The notes: generated from the sequence alone by a model not told the origin. A stretch of 25,996 bases of DNA from Gemmatimonadota bacterium (GCA_030598525.1 JAUVPT010000001.1:1-25996); one strand, 5' to 3'. Counted from the stretch's first letter, positions 7,195 to 15,521 are shown. Numbers and translations: made by a program.

Positions 7195-7740
7195 ATGTCG
7201 AGAGTCGGAAGACAGCCGATCGTCGTCCCCCAGGGCGTGGACGTGTCCATCGAGGGGTCCAGCGTGAGCGTAAAGGGCCCGAAGGGCGAGCTCAGCGGAC
7301 GTTTCGATGCGGATATGACCATCGAGTTGACGGACGGAGTAATCACGGTCACCCGTCCCACGGACCAGGCCCGGCACAGGGCCCTGCACGGCCTCACGCG
7401 CAGCCTTGTGGCCAACATGGTCCAGGGAGTACACCAGGGCTTCGAGCGGTCGCTCGAGATCCACGGTGTCGGGTACCGGGCCCTGCAGAAGGGCTCGGCC
7501 GTAGAGTTCTCCGTGGGCTACAGCAACCCGGTGATGTTCGAGGCACCGGCTGGCGTGGAGCTGGCGGTGGAGAGGCCGACCCTGGTTCACGTTAGAGGTA
7601 TTGACAAGCAGGCCGTGGGCGAAGTCGCGGCGCGGATTCGCAGGATTCGGCCGCCCGAACCTTACAAGGGCAAGGGCATTCGCTATAGCGGTGAGCACGT
7701 GCGGCGAAAGGCCGGCAAGGCCACGGCCGTAGGCACCTGA
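7195..7740 (+). CDS. rplF: 50S ribosomal protein L6
   Basis: The 181-residue product begins MSRVGRQPIVVPQGVDVSIEG and contains VSVKGPKGELSG in its first domain. The second domain carries the L6 signature RRIRPPEPYKGKGIRYSGEHVRRKAGK. L6 binds near the sarcin-ricin loop, where elongation factors act. Length is normal (about 177-184). The gene lies between rpsH and rplR, with gaps of 63 and 67 bases, wider than most gaps in this super-operon. Confidence 0.98.
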   Translation: MSRVGRQPIVVPQGVDVSIEGSSVSVKGPKGELSGRFDADMTIELTDGVITVTRPTDQARHRALHGLTRSLVANMVQGVHQGFERSLEIHGVGYRALQKGSAVEFSVGYSNPVMFEAPAGVELAVERPTLVHVRGIDKQAVGEVAARIRRIRPPEPYKGKGIRYSGEHVRRKAGKATAVGT

Positions 7741-7807
7741 TAGACAACGATCTCGTGCGCCGGACACCCATGATCCATCATCGGGCGGACGGCCGAAGGA
7801 GCAGGAG

Positions 7808-8185
7808 ATGGCACTGAACAATTCGGCGGAGCGGCGGCGGCGTCGCGCCACGAGGCACAAGAGAGTTCTGAAGAAGGTCCGAGGCACGGCCGAGCGGCCG
7901 CGCCTGGTGGTCTTCCGGAGCTTGAAGAACATCGAAGGTCAGCTGGTCGACGACGACCGCGGAGCCACCCTGTTGGGCATCTCCACGCTGGCAATCGAGA
8001 AGACGGCCGAGGTGGAAGATCTCTCGGGCAAGATGGCCGCCAGCTACACGGCGGGCAGGGCGCTGGCCGAGAAGGCGAAGGCGGGCGGCATCGAGAGCAT
8101 CGTGTTCGACCGCGGCGGCTATCGTTATCAGGGTCGCGTGAAGGCGTTCGCCGATGGGGCGAGGGCCGGCGGGCTGAAATTCTAA
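7808..8185 (+). CDS. rplR: 50S ribosomal protein L18
   Basis: The 125-residue protein has a very basic N-terminus (SAERRRRRATRHKRVLKKV) followed by RPRLVVFRSLKNIEGQLVDDD. Its core matches L18, with AASYTAGRALAEKAKAGGIESIVFDRGGYRYQGRVKAFADGARAGGLKF. L18 binds 5S rRNA together with L5. GAAGGAGCAGGAG just before the ATG is a strong ribosome-binding site. No oddity. Confidence 0.98.
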   Translation: MALNNSAERRRRRATRHKRVLKKVRGTAERPRLVVFRSLKNIEGQLVDDDRGATLLGISTLAIEKTAEVEDLSGKMAASYTAGRALAEKAKAGGIESIVFDRGGYRYQGRVKAFADGARAGGLKF

Positions 8186-8259
8186 GCGAAATCACTTGAC
8201 GGCGGATCTCACGCGAAAGACGCGGGGGGGGCGCCGCAGGATTCGGAGAAGCTCAGGGA

Positions 8260-8793
8260 ATGGCGAAGAAGCAAGGTCGCAGACGGGATCGGCGGGACGA
8301 GGGAGACAACCTCAAGGAGAACGTGATCCATATCAACCGGGTCTCGAAGGTGGTCAAGGGTGGCCGCCGGTTCTCCTTCACCGCTCTGGTGGCCGTCGGC
8401 GACGGCCAGGGTAAGGTCGGCACGTCGCTCGGCAAGGCCAACGAAGTGGCTGAGGCCATCCGAAAGGGGCTCGAGCAGGCCCGCAAGGCGATGGTCGAGG
8501 TCCCGATCCTCGGCGGTACGATTCCGCACGAGATGATCGGGCGGCACGGCGCCGGGCGGGTGCTCCTGAAGCCCGCCTCGCCGGGTACGGGCGTGATCGC
8601 CGGTGGACCGGTGCGGGCCGTGCTCGATTGTGCCGGTGTCCAGGACATCCTCACCAAGAGCCTCGGCTCGAACAATCCGCTCAACGTGGTTGCGGCCACG
8701 ATGAACGGCCTCCAGAGTCTCATGACTCCCGAGGCGGTGGCGCGCGAGCGCGGCGTGGACGTCGAGGTGATCCGGGAGGCAATGCGTGGCTAA
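8260..8793 (+). CDS. rpsE: 30S ribosomal protein S5
   Basis: The 177-residue product contains NVIHINRVSKVVKGGRRFSFTALVAVGDGQGKVG, the S5 double-stranded RNA-binding domain, then VLLKPASPGTGVIAGGPVRAVLDCAGVQDILTKSLGSNNPLNVV. S5 contributes to decoding accuracy and mRNA helicase activity at the entry channel. The arginine- and acid-rich first 17 residues are a short variable extension. A run of eight G residues lies in the leader at 8224-8231. The last eight bases overlap rpmD. Confidence 0.98.
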   Translation: MAKKQGRRRDRRDEGDNLKENVIHINRVSKVVKGGRRFSFTALVAVGDGQGKVGTSLGKANEVAEAIRKGLEQARKAMVEVPILGGTIPHEMIGRHGAGRVLLKPASPGTGVIAGGPVRAVLDCAGVQDILTKSLGSNNPLNVVAATMNGLQSLMTPEAVARERGVDVEVIREAMRG

Positions 8794-8971
8794 CAACATC
8801 CGGATCAAGCAGGTGCGCAGCGGCAGCAACGCGATGCGGAAGCAGCGCGCGACGCTCGAGGCATTGGGGCTCCGCCATCACCAGGCGGAGGTCATCAAAG
8901 AAGACAACCCTGCCATTCGCGGAATGATCAGGGTCGTCGCGCACCTGGTGGAAGTCGAGGAGGTCGACTAG
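8786..8971 (+). CDS. rpmD: 50S ribosomal protein L30
   Basis: The 61-residue product reads IRIKQVRSGSNAMRKQRATLEALGLRHHQAEVIKEDNPAIRGMIRVVAHLVEVEE, which fits bacterial L30 over its whole length. The start is GTG at 8786, inside the end of rpsE; GGGAGG about seven bases upstream supports it. Overlap with rpsE implies coupled translation. L30 is a small peripheral protein of the large subunit and is missing in some bacteria. Confidence 0.95.
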   Translation: MANNIRIKQVRSGSNAMRKQRATLEALGLRHHQAEVIKEDNPAIRGMIRVVAHLVEVEEVD

Positions 8972-8975
8972 ACCC

Positions 8976-9434
8976 ATGGCAGACAACAAGCGAATCGGCC
9001 TGGACAACCTGAGCCCGACGCCCGGCTCCCGCGGCAAGCGGAAGAGGGTCGGTAGGGGCCACGGTTCGGGTCACGGAAAGACGTCAGGAAGGGGCCACAA
9101 GGGACAGAAGTCACGTTCCGGCGCCTCGATCCCGGCGTGGTTCGAGGGCGGCCAGATGCCGCTGTATCGGCGTGTGCCGAAGCGGGGCTTCAAGCCGATC
9201 AACCGGCGGGAGTACCAGGTCGTCAACCTCGGCTTGATCGCGAACCTCGAGGGTAAGGCCTTCGGGCCCGAAGAGCTCAAAGCGCACGGCCTCATCGCGT
9301 CACTCACCAAGCCCGTCAAGATCCTCGGTGTTGGATCGACCGGGCGTGCGATGACCGTTCGCGCACACGCATTCAGTGCAACGGCCCGCGAGAAGATCGA
9401 AGCGGACGGCGGAACCGTGGACCTGATCAGCTGA
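8976..9434 (+). CDS. rplO: 50S ribosomal protein L15
   Basis: The 152-residue product has the glycine-rich basic N-terminal arm of L15: LSPTPGSRGKRKRVGRGHGSGHGKTSGRGHKGQKSRSG, followed by FEGGQMPLYRRVPKRGFKP. The globular C-terminal half ends FSATAREKIEADGGTVDLI. L15 is a late-assembling protein bound deep in 23S rRNA. The gene starts four bases after rpmD, and secY begins one base after its stop. Confidence 0.98.
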   Translation: MADNKRIGLDNLSPTPGSRGKRKRVGRGHGSGHGKTSGRGHKGQKSRSGASIPAWFEGGQMPLYRRVPKRGFKPINRREYQVVNLGLIANLEGKAFGPEELKAHGLIASLTKPVKILGVGSTGRAMTVRAHAFSATAREKIEADGGTVDLIS

Positions 9435-9435
9435 C

Positions 9436-10782
9436 ATGGCGAACGAACGAACTCAAGCGCTCCAGGCCGCCCAGAATATCTTCAAGATTCCGGAGCTGAA
9501 GAGCAAGATCCTCTTTACGCTGTTGTGCCTGGCCATCTACCGGCTTGGCTCGCACATTCCGACGGCCGGCGTCAACGTGCTGGCTCTCCAGCAGATGGCC
9601 GGCCAGTTCCAGGGAACCCTGTTCGGGATCTACGATCTGTTCACGGGTGGAGCGCTGCAGCGGGCGACGGTCTTCGCTCTTGGAATCATGCCGTACATCT
9701 CGGCCAGCATCATCTTCCAGGTACTCGGGTCGACCTTCCCGACGATCGAGAAGTTGCAGAAGGAGGGCGAGGACGGGCGGCGGAAGCTGACGCAGTGGAC
9801 GCGCTATTCCACGGTCTTCCTGTGCATCATGCAGGCGTACGGCTACTCGATCTTCCTCGAGTCGCAGCCGGGTGTCGTAGTGTTTCCCGGTTGGGCCTTC
9901 CGAATCGAGACGGTTCTCCTGCTTACCGCAGGTGGTGTCTTCGTCATGTGGCTCGGCGAGCAGATCACCGAACGGGGCATCGGGAACGGGATGTCGCTGC
10001 TGATCTTCTTCTCGATCATCCAGGGATTCCCGGCGGCCGTGTTCAACACGCTCGAGCTTCTTCGGGCCGGTGGGATCAGCCTGTTCAAGCTGATCGCACT
10101 CCTCGCCGTGCTGGTTCTGATCACGGCTGCAGTCGTCGCGCTCACCATGGCGGCGCGCCGGATCCCGGTCCAGATTCCGCGTAAGGTGGTGGGTCGTGGG
10201 CGCGTGCGGGAGGGGCAGAAATCGTTCATCCCCATCCGCATCAACAGCGCCGGAGTGATGCCGATCATCTTCGCGCAGGCCATCATCATCGTGCCCGGCA
10301 CCCTGTACTCGTTTACGGGCGGGCAGGGCGCATCCGGCTTCCTGTACGACTTGAGCCAGATCTTCGCGCCGGGTTCCATGTGGTACTACGTGACGTATGC
10401 CGCGCTGATCATCGTGTTCACCTACGTGTACACGGCGATCATCTTCAACCCGGTTGACCTGGCCGAGAACCTGAAGAAGCAGGGTGGTTTCATTCCAGGT
10501 GTGAAGCCGGGAGCGCAGACGGCGGAATATATCGATCGTGTCCTGACACGAGTCACCCTTCCAGGGTCGATCTACCTGGCCGTGATCGCGATCCTCCCGT
10601 TCTGGATCTTCGCGGCATTCGATATCCAGACATTCTTCTTCGGCGGCACCTCGCTACTGATCGTGGTCGGTGTGGGGCTGGACACGGTTCAGCAGATGCA
10701 GCAGCACCTGCTGCTCCGGCAGTACGAAGGATTCATGAAGAAGGGTCGGGTCAAGTACAGAGGCCGTCAGAAATACATGTGA
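9436..10782 (+). CDS. secY: Protein translocase subunit SecY
   Basis: SecY is the pore of the SecYEG translocon in the inner membrane. The 448-residue product has about ten hydrophobic segments. Family motifs visible are FKIPELKSKILFTLLCLAIYRLGSHIPTAGVN at the N-terminus, ITERGIGNGMSLLIFFSI in the middle, and the cytoplasmic loop RRIPVQIPRKVVGRGR followed by FIPIRINSAGVMPIIFA. GGFIPGVKPGAQTAEYIDRVLTRVTLPGSIYLA precedes the last helices, and it ends in the basic tail MKKGRVKYRGRQKYM. No clear Shine-Dalgarno precedes the ATG, so coupling to rplO is likely. SecA, its motor, is encoded at 22816. Confidence 0.98.
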   Translation: MANERTQALQAAQNIFKIPELKSKILFTLLCLAIYRLGSHIPTAGVNVLALQQMAGQFQGTLFGIYDLFTGGALQRATVFALGIMPYISASIIFQVLGSTFPTIEKLQKEGEDGRRKLTQWTRYSTVFLCIMQAYGYSIFLESQPGVVVFPGWAFRIETVLLLTAGGVFVMWLGEQITERGIGNGMSLLIFFSIIQGFPAAVFNTLELLRAGGISLFKLIALLAVLVLITAAVVALTMAARRIPVQIPRKVVGRGRVREGQKSFIPIRINSAGVMPIIFAQAIIIVPGTLYSFTGGQGASGFLYDLSQIFAPGSMWYYVTYAALIIVFTYVYTAIIFNPVDLAENLKKQGGFIPGVKPGAQTAEYIDRVLTRVTLPGSIYLAVIAILPFWIFAAFDIQTFFFGGTSLLIVVGVGLDTVQQMQQHLLLRQYEGFMKKGRVKYRGRQKYM

Positions 10783-10807
10783 CGGACCCGGACGAGGAGA
10801 TCGGGCC

Positions 10808-11362
10808 GTGAGGCTCTTAATAATGGGTCCCCCGGGGGCCGGCAAAGGCACCCAGGGGGAACTCCTGGCGCGAAGGTTGGGGATACCCCGGTACTCGACG
10901 GGAGACATCCTCAGGCAGGCGCTCCGCGAAGGTACGCCGATGGGGCTCGAGGCGAAGCGGAATATGCACGCCGGCGAGCTGGTTCCCGACGACGTGATCC
11001 TGGGGATCGTGGGCGAGGCCCTGGAGCACGAAGACTCGGAGCCGGGATTCCTTCTGGACGGCTTCCCCCGGACCGTGGCGCAGGCAGAGGGGCTGAGTAG
11101 ACTTCTGTCGGACAGGGGCCAACAGCTGGACGCGATCGTGGATATGTCCGTCCCCGATGAAGAGATCATGAAGCGCCTGTCGACCCGGGGGCGCAAGGAC
11201 GACTTGCTGGAAACGATCAAGCGCAGGCTCGAGGTCTATGGGGCGAAGAAGCAGCCGCTCCTGGACTGGTACGCGAATTCGGGTGTGCGGATCGTGTCGG
11301 TTATGGGAGTCGGCGACATCGACGAGATTCAGGCATACATCCTGGATTGTCTCTCGCTGTGA
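10808..11362 (+). CDS. adk: Adenylate kinase, short-LID form
   Basis: The enzyme interconverts ATP plus AMP and two ADP in the cytoplasm. The start is GTG at 10808, giving MRLLIMGPPGAGKGTQ with the Walker A loop at residues 7-15. YSTGDILRQA binds AMP, and DGFPRT lies at residues 84-89. At 184 residues it is shorter than the roughly 214-residue long form. The LID is reduced to RLSTRGRKDDLLETIKRRLEVY, so there is no zinc-binding or LID-domain insert. GACGAGGAG precedes the start. Its TGA overlaps the map ATG. Confidence 0.97.
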   Translation: MRLLIMGPPGAGKGTQGELLARRLGIPRYSTGDILRQALREGTPMGLEAKRNMHAGELVPDDVILGIVGEALEHEDSEPGFLLDGFPRTVAQAEGLSRLLSDRGQQLDAIVDMSVPDEEIMKRLSTRGRKDDLLETIKRRLEVYGAKKQPLLDWYANSGVRIVSVMGVGDIDEIQAYILDCLSL

Positions 11363-12138
11363 TGCGTTTGAAGACGGCCGACGAGATCGATGCGATCGGA
11401 CGAGCCGGCGAGATCGTCGCGGGGGTGTTGGCCCTGGTGGGCGAGCGCGCTGAGCCCGGTGTGAGCACCGAGGATCTCGACTCGGCGGCTGAGGGCTACA
11501 TTCGCGATTACGAAGGCGCCGCACCGGCCTTCAAGGGGCTGTACGGATTTCCGGCCGCGCTGTGCACGAGCCTCAACGACGAGGTAGTGCATGGCATTCC
11601 GGCGCCCGACAGGCGCCTCGAGGAAGGGGACCTGCTCGGCGTGGATGTCGGGGTGGTCCTGGACCAGATGTTCGCGGACGCAGCGGTGACCGTGCCGGTG
11701 GGGCAGCCGTCGGAGGAAGTGCGACGACTGCTCGCTGTCACGCAGGCCTCGCTGGACGTCGGAGTCCAGCAGGCTGCGGCAGGATCGACACTGGGCGATG
11801 TAGGCGCGGCGATCCAGACGGTCGTGGAGGATGCGGGATACAGTGTGATCCGTGAGCTGGTGGGTCACGGGGTCGGGTTCGCTCCGCATGAGGAGCCGCA
11901 TGTGCCCAACTTCGGGCGCAGGGGGCAGGGGGCGAAACTCGAAGAAGGCCTCGTCATCGCCATCGAGCCGATGGTGAACGTAGGCCGCCGTCACATCCGG
12001 ACGATGGCGGACGGATGGACGGTCGTAACGGCCGACGGAAGTCTGTCGGCGCATTTCGAGCACACGGTTGCCGTGACGCGGGAGGGTCCCAGGATCCTCA
12101 CCCGGCGATCCGGCGACCCGGGTTTGAAGGAGGAGTAG
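11362..12138 (+). CDS. map: Methionine aminopeptidase, type I
   Basis: The enzyme removes the initiator methionine from nascent proteins. I place the start at the ATG at 11362, within TGATG at the adk stop, giving 258 residues; TTG at 11347 and GTG at 11359 are in frame but less likely. All five metal ligands of the pita-bread fold are visible: Asp95 (GVDVG), Asp106 (ADAAVT), His169 (GHGVG), Glu202 (AIEPM) and Glu233 (HFEHT). His77 (VVHGIP) and His176 (PHEEPHVPN) are also present. There is no N-terminal zinc finger. secY-adk-map-infA is a classic order. Confidence 0.97.
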   Translation: MRLKTADEIDAIGRAGEIVAGVLALVGERAEPGVSTEDLDSAAEGYIRDYEGAAPAFKGLYGFPAALCTSLNDEVVHGIPAPDRRLEEGDLLGVDVGVVLDQMFADAAVTVPVGQPSEEVRRLLAVTQASLDVGVQQAAAGSTLGDVGAAIQTVVEDAGYSVIRELVGHGVGFAPHEEPHVPNFGRRGQGAKLEEGLVIAIEPMVNVGRRHIRTMADGWTVVTADGSLSAHFEHTVAVTREGPRILTRRSGDPGLKEE

Positions 12139-12139
12139 T

Positions 12140-12358
12140 TTGGCGAAAGAGGAACCGATCCAGATGTCCGGCGACGTAATTGAAGCACTGCCGAACGCCA
12201 TGTTCAGGGTCAGGCTCGAAAACGAACACGAGATCATATGCCACGTGTCGGGAAAGATCCGCATGAATTACATCCGGATCCTCCCGGGAGACAAGGTCAC
12301 GGTGGAGATGTCGCCCTATGATCTGACGAAGGGGCGTATCACTTACCGGTTCAAGTAG
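12140..12358 (+). CDS. infA: Translation initiation factor IF-1
   Basis: The 72-residue product covers the whole IF-1 OB-fold: GDVIEALPNAMFRVRLENEHEIICHVSGKIRMNYIRILPGDKVTVEMSPYDLTKGRITYRFK. IF-1 blocks the ribosomal A site during initiation. The start codon is TTG at 12140, one base after the map stop. It is supported by AAGGAGGAG about six bases upstream, one of the best Shine-Dalgarno sequences in the window. No other start would retain the conserved N-terminus. A 76-base gap with a candidate promoter follows. Confidence 0.97.
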   Translation: MAKEEPIQMSGDVIEALPNAMFRVRLENEHEIICHVSGKIRMNYIRILPGDKVTVEMSPYDLTKGRITYRFK

Positions 12359-12363
12359 AGTCG

Positions 12364-12392
12364 TTGATTCACGGGCACGGAGCCGTTATCTT
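12364..12392 (+). promoter_or_regulatory. Candidate sigma70 promoter ahead of rpmJ
   Basis: TTGATT at 12364-12369 and TATCTT at 12387-12392 are separated by exactly 17 bases. Each box matches four of six consensus positions. The stretch is clearly more AT-rich than its surroundings, which is rare in this window. An inverted repeat (TTCACG at 12368-12373 and CGTGAA at 12405-12410) frames the -10 box. If used, it would boost rpmJ and the alpha block independently of the upstream genes. This is a pattern match only. Confidence 0.45.
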
Positions 12393-12434
12393 TAACAGCT
12401 GTCTCGTGAACGGTTGAAAAGGACGGATTGCGTT

Positions 12435-12551
12435 ATGAAGGTGCGTTCCAGCGTTAAGCGGATCTGCGAACACTGCAAGATTGTTCGGCGCCGTGGAGTG
12501 GTGCGGGTGATCTGCAGCCGTGATCCGAAGCATAAGCAGCGGCAAGGATAG
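12435..12551 (+). CDS. rpmJ: 50S ribosomal protein L36, zinc-binding
   Basis: This 38-codon gene is easily missed for its size. Translated from ATG at 12435 it reads MKVRSSVKRICEHCKIVRRR and ends VICSRDPKHKQRQG before TAG. Cys11, Cys14, Cys27 and His33 form the CCCH zinc site of the C+ type of L36. L36 is the smallest large-subunit protein and helps organise 23S rRNA. The infA-rpmJ-rpsM order is typical. A GAAAAGGACGG stretch upstream can serve as ribosome-binding site. Confidence 0.97.
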   Translation: MKVRSSVKRICEHCKIVRRRGVVRVICSRDPKHKQRQG

Positions 12552-12559
12552 AAGACGTT

Positions 12560-12591
12560 CGGTCTGGCAGGCCGCCTGGCCCCGCGGACCG
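12560..12591 (+). other. GC-rich hairpin in the rpmJ-rpsM leader
   Basis: CGGTC at 12560-12564 pairs with GACCG at 12587-12591. Inside it, GGCAGG can pair with CCTGGCC with one bulged base. No T-tract follows, so it is not an obvious terminator. In E. coli a leader structure before rpsM binds S4 to control the alpha operon. Whether this hairpin has a similar role is unknown. Confidence 0.3.
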
Positions 12592-12611
12592 ACAATCTGA
12601 ACGGGTGGTAA

Positions 12612-12995
12612 ATGGCAAGAATAGCCGGCGTTGACCTCCCCCGGGAAAAGCGGGTCGAGATCGCCCTGACGTACATCTACGGGATTGGTCGCTCGACATC
12701 GCAGGCGATCCTGGCCGAAACGGCCATGGATCCGGATACCCGGGTGCGTGACCTCACGGACGAGGACGTCAACAAGCTCCGACGGGTCATCGAGGCCCGC
12801 TACAAGGTGGAAGGTGCGCTTCGCACGGAAACGTCCATGAACATCAAGCGTCTCATGGACATCGGCTGCTATCGGGGTGTGCGGCACCGCCGCGGTCTTC
12901 CGGTCAGAGGGCAGCGGACGCACACGAACGCGCGCACCCGAAAGGGTCCGCGACGCGCGGTGGCCGGCAAGAAAAAGGCGCCTTCGAAGAAATAG
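12612..12995 (+). CDS. rpsM: 30S ribosomal protein S13
   Basis: The 127-residue product begins MARIAGVDLPREKRVEIALTYIYGIGRSTSQAIL and carries RLMDIGCYRGVRHRRGLPVRGQRTHTNARTRKGPRR, the conserved tail that reaches the P-site tRNA and intersubunit bridge. The end (AVAGKKKAPSKK) is lysine-rich, as usual. S13 pairs with S19 in the subunit head. rpsK starts nine bases downstream. Confidence 0.98.
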   Translation: MARIAGVDLPREKRVEIALTYIYGIGRSTSQAILAETAMDPDTRVRDLTDEDVNKLRRVIEARYKVEGALRTETSMNIKRLMDIGCYRGVRHRRGLPVRGQRTHTNARTRKGPRRAVAGKKKAPSKK

Positions 12996-13004
12996 GGACG
13001 ATGC

Positions 13005-13388
13005 ATGGCCAAGCCTAAAGGCACGAGACGTAAGCGTCAGGTAGACGCGGAGGGCGTTGCCCACATCAAGGCGACCTTCAACAATACGATCATCACGATC
13101 ACGGAGCTCAACGGCGGGACCGTGGCCTGGGCCAGCGCAGGGAAGGCTGGATTCAAGGGTTCGAAGAAGTCCACGCCGTTTGCCGCCACGATTGCGGCCG
13201 AGACCGTAGGACGAGAGGCCGCCTCGATGGGCATGAAGCGGCTGCACGTTCGAGTACAGGGTCCGGGGTCGGGTCGCGAATCCGCGATTCAGGCCCTGCA
13301 GGGTGCGGGCCTGACGATCCGGTCGATCCGGGACGTCACGCCGCTTCCACACAACGGATGCCGTCCGCCCAAGAAGCGTCGGGTTTGA
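13005..13388 (+). CDS. rpsK: 30S ribosomal protein S11
   Basis: The 127-residue product contains GVAHIKATFNNTIITITELNGGTVAWASAGKAGFKGSKKSTPFAA, and then MGMKRLHVRVQGPGSGRESAIQALQGAGLTIRSIRDVTPLPHNGCRPPKKRRV, the standard S11 signature. S11 lies in the platform near the Shine-Dalgarno binding cleft. The asparagine-glycine in PHNGCRPP, a known isoaspartate site in other S11 proteins, is conserved. The gene precedes rpsD by 44 bases. Confidence 0.98.
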   Translation: MAKPKGTRRKRQVDAEGVAHIKATFNNTIITITELNGGTVAWASAGKAGFKGSKKSTPFAATIAAETVGREAASMGMKRLHVRVQGPGSGRESAIQALQGAGLTIRSIRDVTPLPHNGCRPPKKRRV

Positions 13389-13432
13389 GGCGGGCAGTCA
13401 GGAACACGCAGGCGACACGGTAAGGAAGCCAG

Positions 13433-14067
<635 letters not shown>

Positions 14068-14081
14068 GAGGCGAAACGCAC

Positions 14082-15167
14082 ATGTCAGCAGGGCTAGATC
14101 TTACAGGACTCGTGCTGCCGGGTACCGTCGAGGAACAGGGTCTTTCAGATGACGGCCGGCGAGCGGAATACGTACTGCAGCCGTTGGAGCGAGGATTCGG
14201 CCACACGGTTGGAAACTCAATTCGTCGGGTGCTGCTGTCGTCGCTTCCGGGCTGCGCCATCTGGGCGTTTCGGGCAGACGGCGTTCAGCACGAGCACCAG
14301 ACGATTCCGGGTGTGGTGGAGGACATCCACCAGGTGATCCAGAAGCTCAAGAAGCTCGTCATCGTGCTCGACCCGGGCGTCGATGAGGCGAAGCTGGAGC
14401 TGGCCGTGTCGAAGGCGGGATCGGTCACGGCCTCGATGATCGGCAGCGTGTCGGGCGTCACCATCGTCAACTCTGACGAGACGCTGTTCACGCTCCAGGA
14501 CGACCTGCCGGATGGCCGTCCGCTCAACCTGGACTTCTGGGTTGACCGGGGTCGCGGGTTCGTGGTGGCCGTGCAGCACGAGCGTCCAGAGGACGCGCCG
14601 GTGGACCTGATCCGAATCGACTCGGTCTACAATCCGGTCATCCGGGCGAACTTCCTGGTCGAGGAAACGCGTGTCGGCCAGCGGACGGACTTTGACCGGC
14701 TGACGGTCCAGGTCGAGACGAACGGCTCACTGAACCCCGGTGATGCGATCGCCTACGCTGCAGAGATTGCCAGGCTGCACCTGCAGTATCTGACCGGGTT
14801 CGGATCCGGGAACGGTAGTTCCGCGCCGGAGATGGCTGGCCGGGACGGCCGCAGCGCCGTGGACGGGGGGATGACAGCGCTTCTCGAGTCGCCGCTGGAT
14901 TCGTTTGACGGCATCTCGATCCGGTCCAGGAACAACCTGGATAAGGCCGATATTCACACGCTTCTGGACATCGTCGTCCGGTCGCGCGACGACATCCTTG
15001 CCGTGCCTTCGTTCGGTGAAAAGTCGCTGGAAGAGATTGCCGAAGTCCTGGCGCTCAACGGTCTCCGGTTCGGGATGGCCATCGAGCGTGACGACGTGGG
15101 TGATCTATGGATCGTCGAGGAGGCGGAGCTTTCGACCGCTGGAGGCGAGGGCGGAGATGAGGCATAG
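14082..15167 (+). CDS. rpoA: DNA-directed RNA polymerase subunit alpha
   Basis: Alpha dimerises to nucleate RNA polymerase assembly and contacts promoters and activators. The 361-residue product has the N-terminal domain (LERGFGHTVGNSIRRVLLSSLPG at about 35-57, SVYNPVIRANFLVEETRVGQRTDFDRL at 181-207). A flexible Gly/Ser-rich linker covers about 240-266. The C-terminal domain at about 270-345 contains SIRSRNNLDKADIHTLLDIV and FGEKSLEEI. Arg281 matches E. coli Arg265, the key UP-element residue. The tail is acidic and about 20 residues longer than usual. It overlaps rplQ by 11 bases. Confidence 0.98.
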   Translation: MSAGLDLTGLVLPGTVEEQGLSDDGRRAEYVLQPLERGFGHTVGNSIRRVLLSSLPGCAIWAFRADGVQHEHQTIPGVVEDIHQVIQKLKKLVIVLDPGVDEAKLELAVSKAGSVTASMIGSVSGVTIVNSDETLFTLQDDLPDGRPLNLDFWVDRGRGFVVAVQHERPEDAPVDLIRIDSVYNPVIRANFLVEETRVGQRTDFDRLTVQVETNGSLNPGDAIAYAAEIARLHLQYLTGFGSGNGSSAPEMAGRDGRSAVDGGMTALLESPLDSFDGISIRSRNNLDKADIHTLLDIVVRSRDDILAVPSFGEKSLEEIAEVLALNGLRFGMAIERDDVGDLWIVEEAELSTAGGEGGDEA

Positions 15168-15519
15168 GAATAAGGGGCGGTCACTAAGCCGCACCTCGAG
15201 CCATCGGACTGCGACGCTCAGGAACATGGCCACAAGCCTGATCCAGCACGAGCGTATTCGTACCACGGAGGCAAAAGCACGCGAACTTCGTCCCTTCGTC
15301 GAAAAGCTGATTACGCTTGGAGGCACGGACGACGTGCACAGCCGGCGCCGGGTGCGTCGGCACATTGCGGACCGGGCGGTGCTCCACAAGTTGTTTGATG
15401 AGGTGGGGCCGCGATTCCGGGAGCGGCCGGGTGGATACACCCGGATCGTGAAACTCGGAGCTCGCAAGGGTGATGGTGCCGAAATGGCCATTATCGAGCT
15501 TACCGAGATGGCGAACTAG
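15157..15519 (+). CDS. rplQ: 50S ribosomal protein L17
   Basis: The start is the ATG at 15157, inside the end of rpoA, because it gives MRHRNKGRSLSRTSSHRTATLRNMATSLIQHERIRTTEAKA, the canonical L17 N-terminus. GGCGAGGGCGGAG directly before it is a good ribosome-binding site. The product has 120 residues and ends RIVKLGARKGDGAEMAIIELTEM. L17 lies near the tunnel exit. rpoA-rplQ normally ends the alpha operon, but here two more genes follow before a terminator. Confidence 0.97.
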   Translation: MRHRNKGRSLSRTSSHRTATLRNMATSLIQHERIRTTEAKARELRPFVEKLITLGGTDDVHSRRRVRRHIADRAVLHKLFDEVGPRFRERPGGYTRIVKLGARKGDGAEMAIIELTEMAN

Positions 15520-15521
15520 AG

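Noticed and set aside
7741..7807. Possible small gene or signal in the rplF-rplR gap
   Set aside because: No start with a reading frame, hairpin with T-tract, or promoter pair was found; it holds only the ribosome-binding site of rplR.
8196..8220. TTGACG as a -35 box before rpsE
   Set aside because: At 16-18 bases downstream the sequence is GC-rich and has no -10-like hexamer.
8224..8231. A run of eight G residues in the rpsE leader
   Set aside because: It lies between genes and causes no frameshift. It may be a slippage-prone tract or sequencing artefact, but nothing indicates a function.
10808..11362. Truncated adenylate kinase
   Set aside because: The missing part is the LID insert. Short-LID adenylate kinases are a known bacterial form, and all core motifs are intact.
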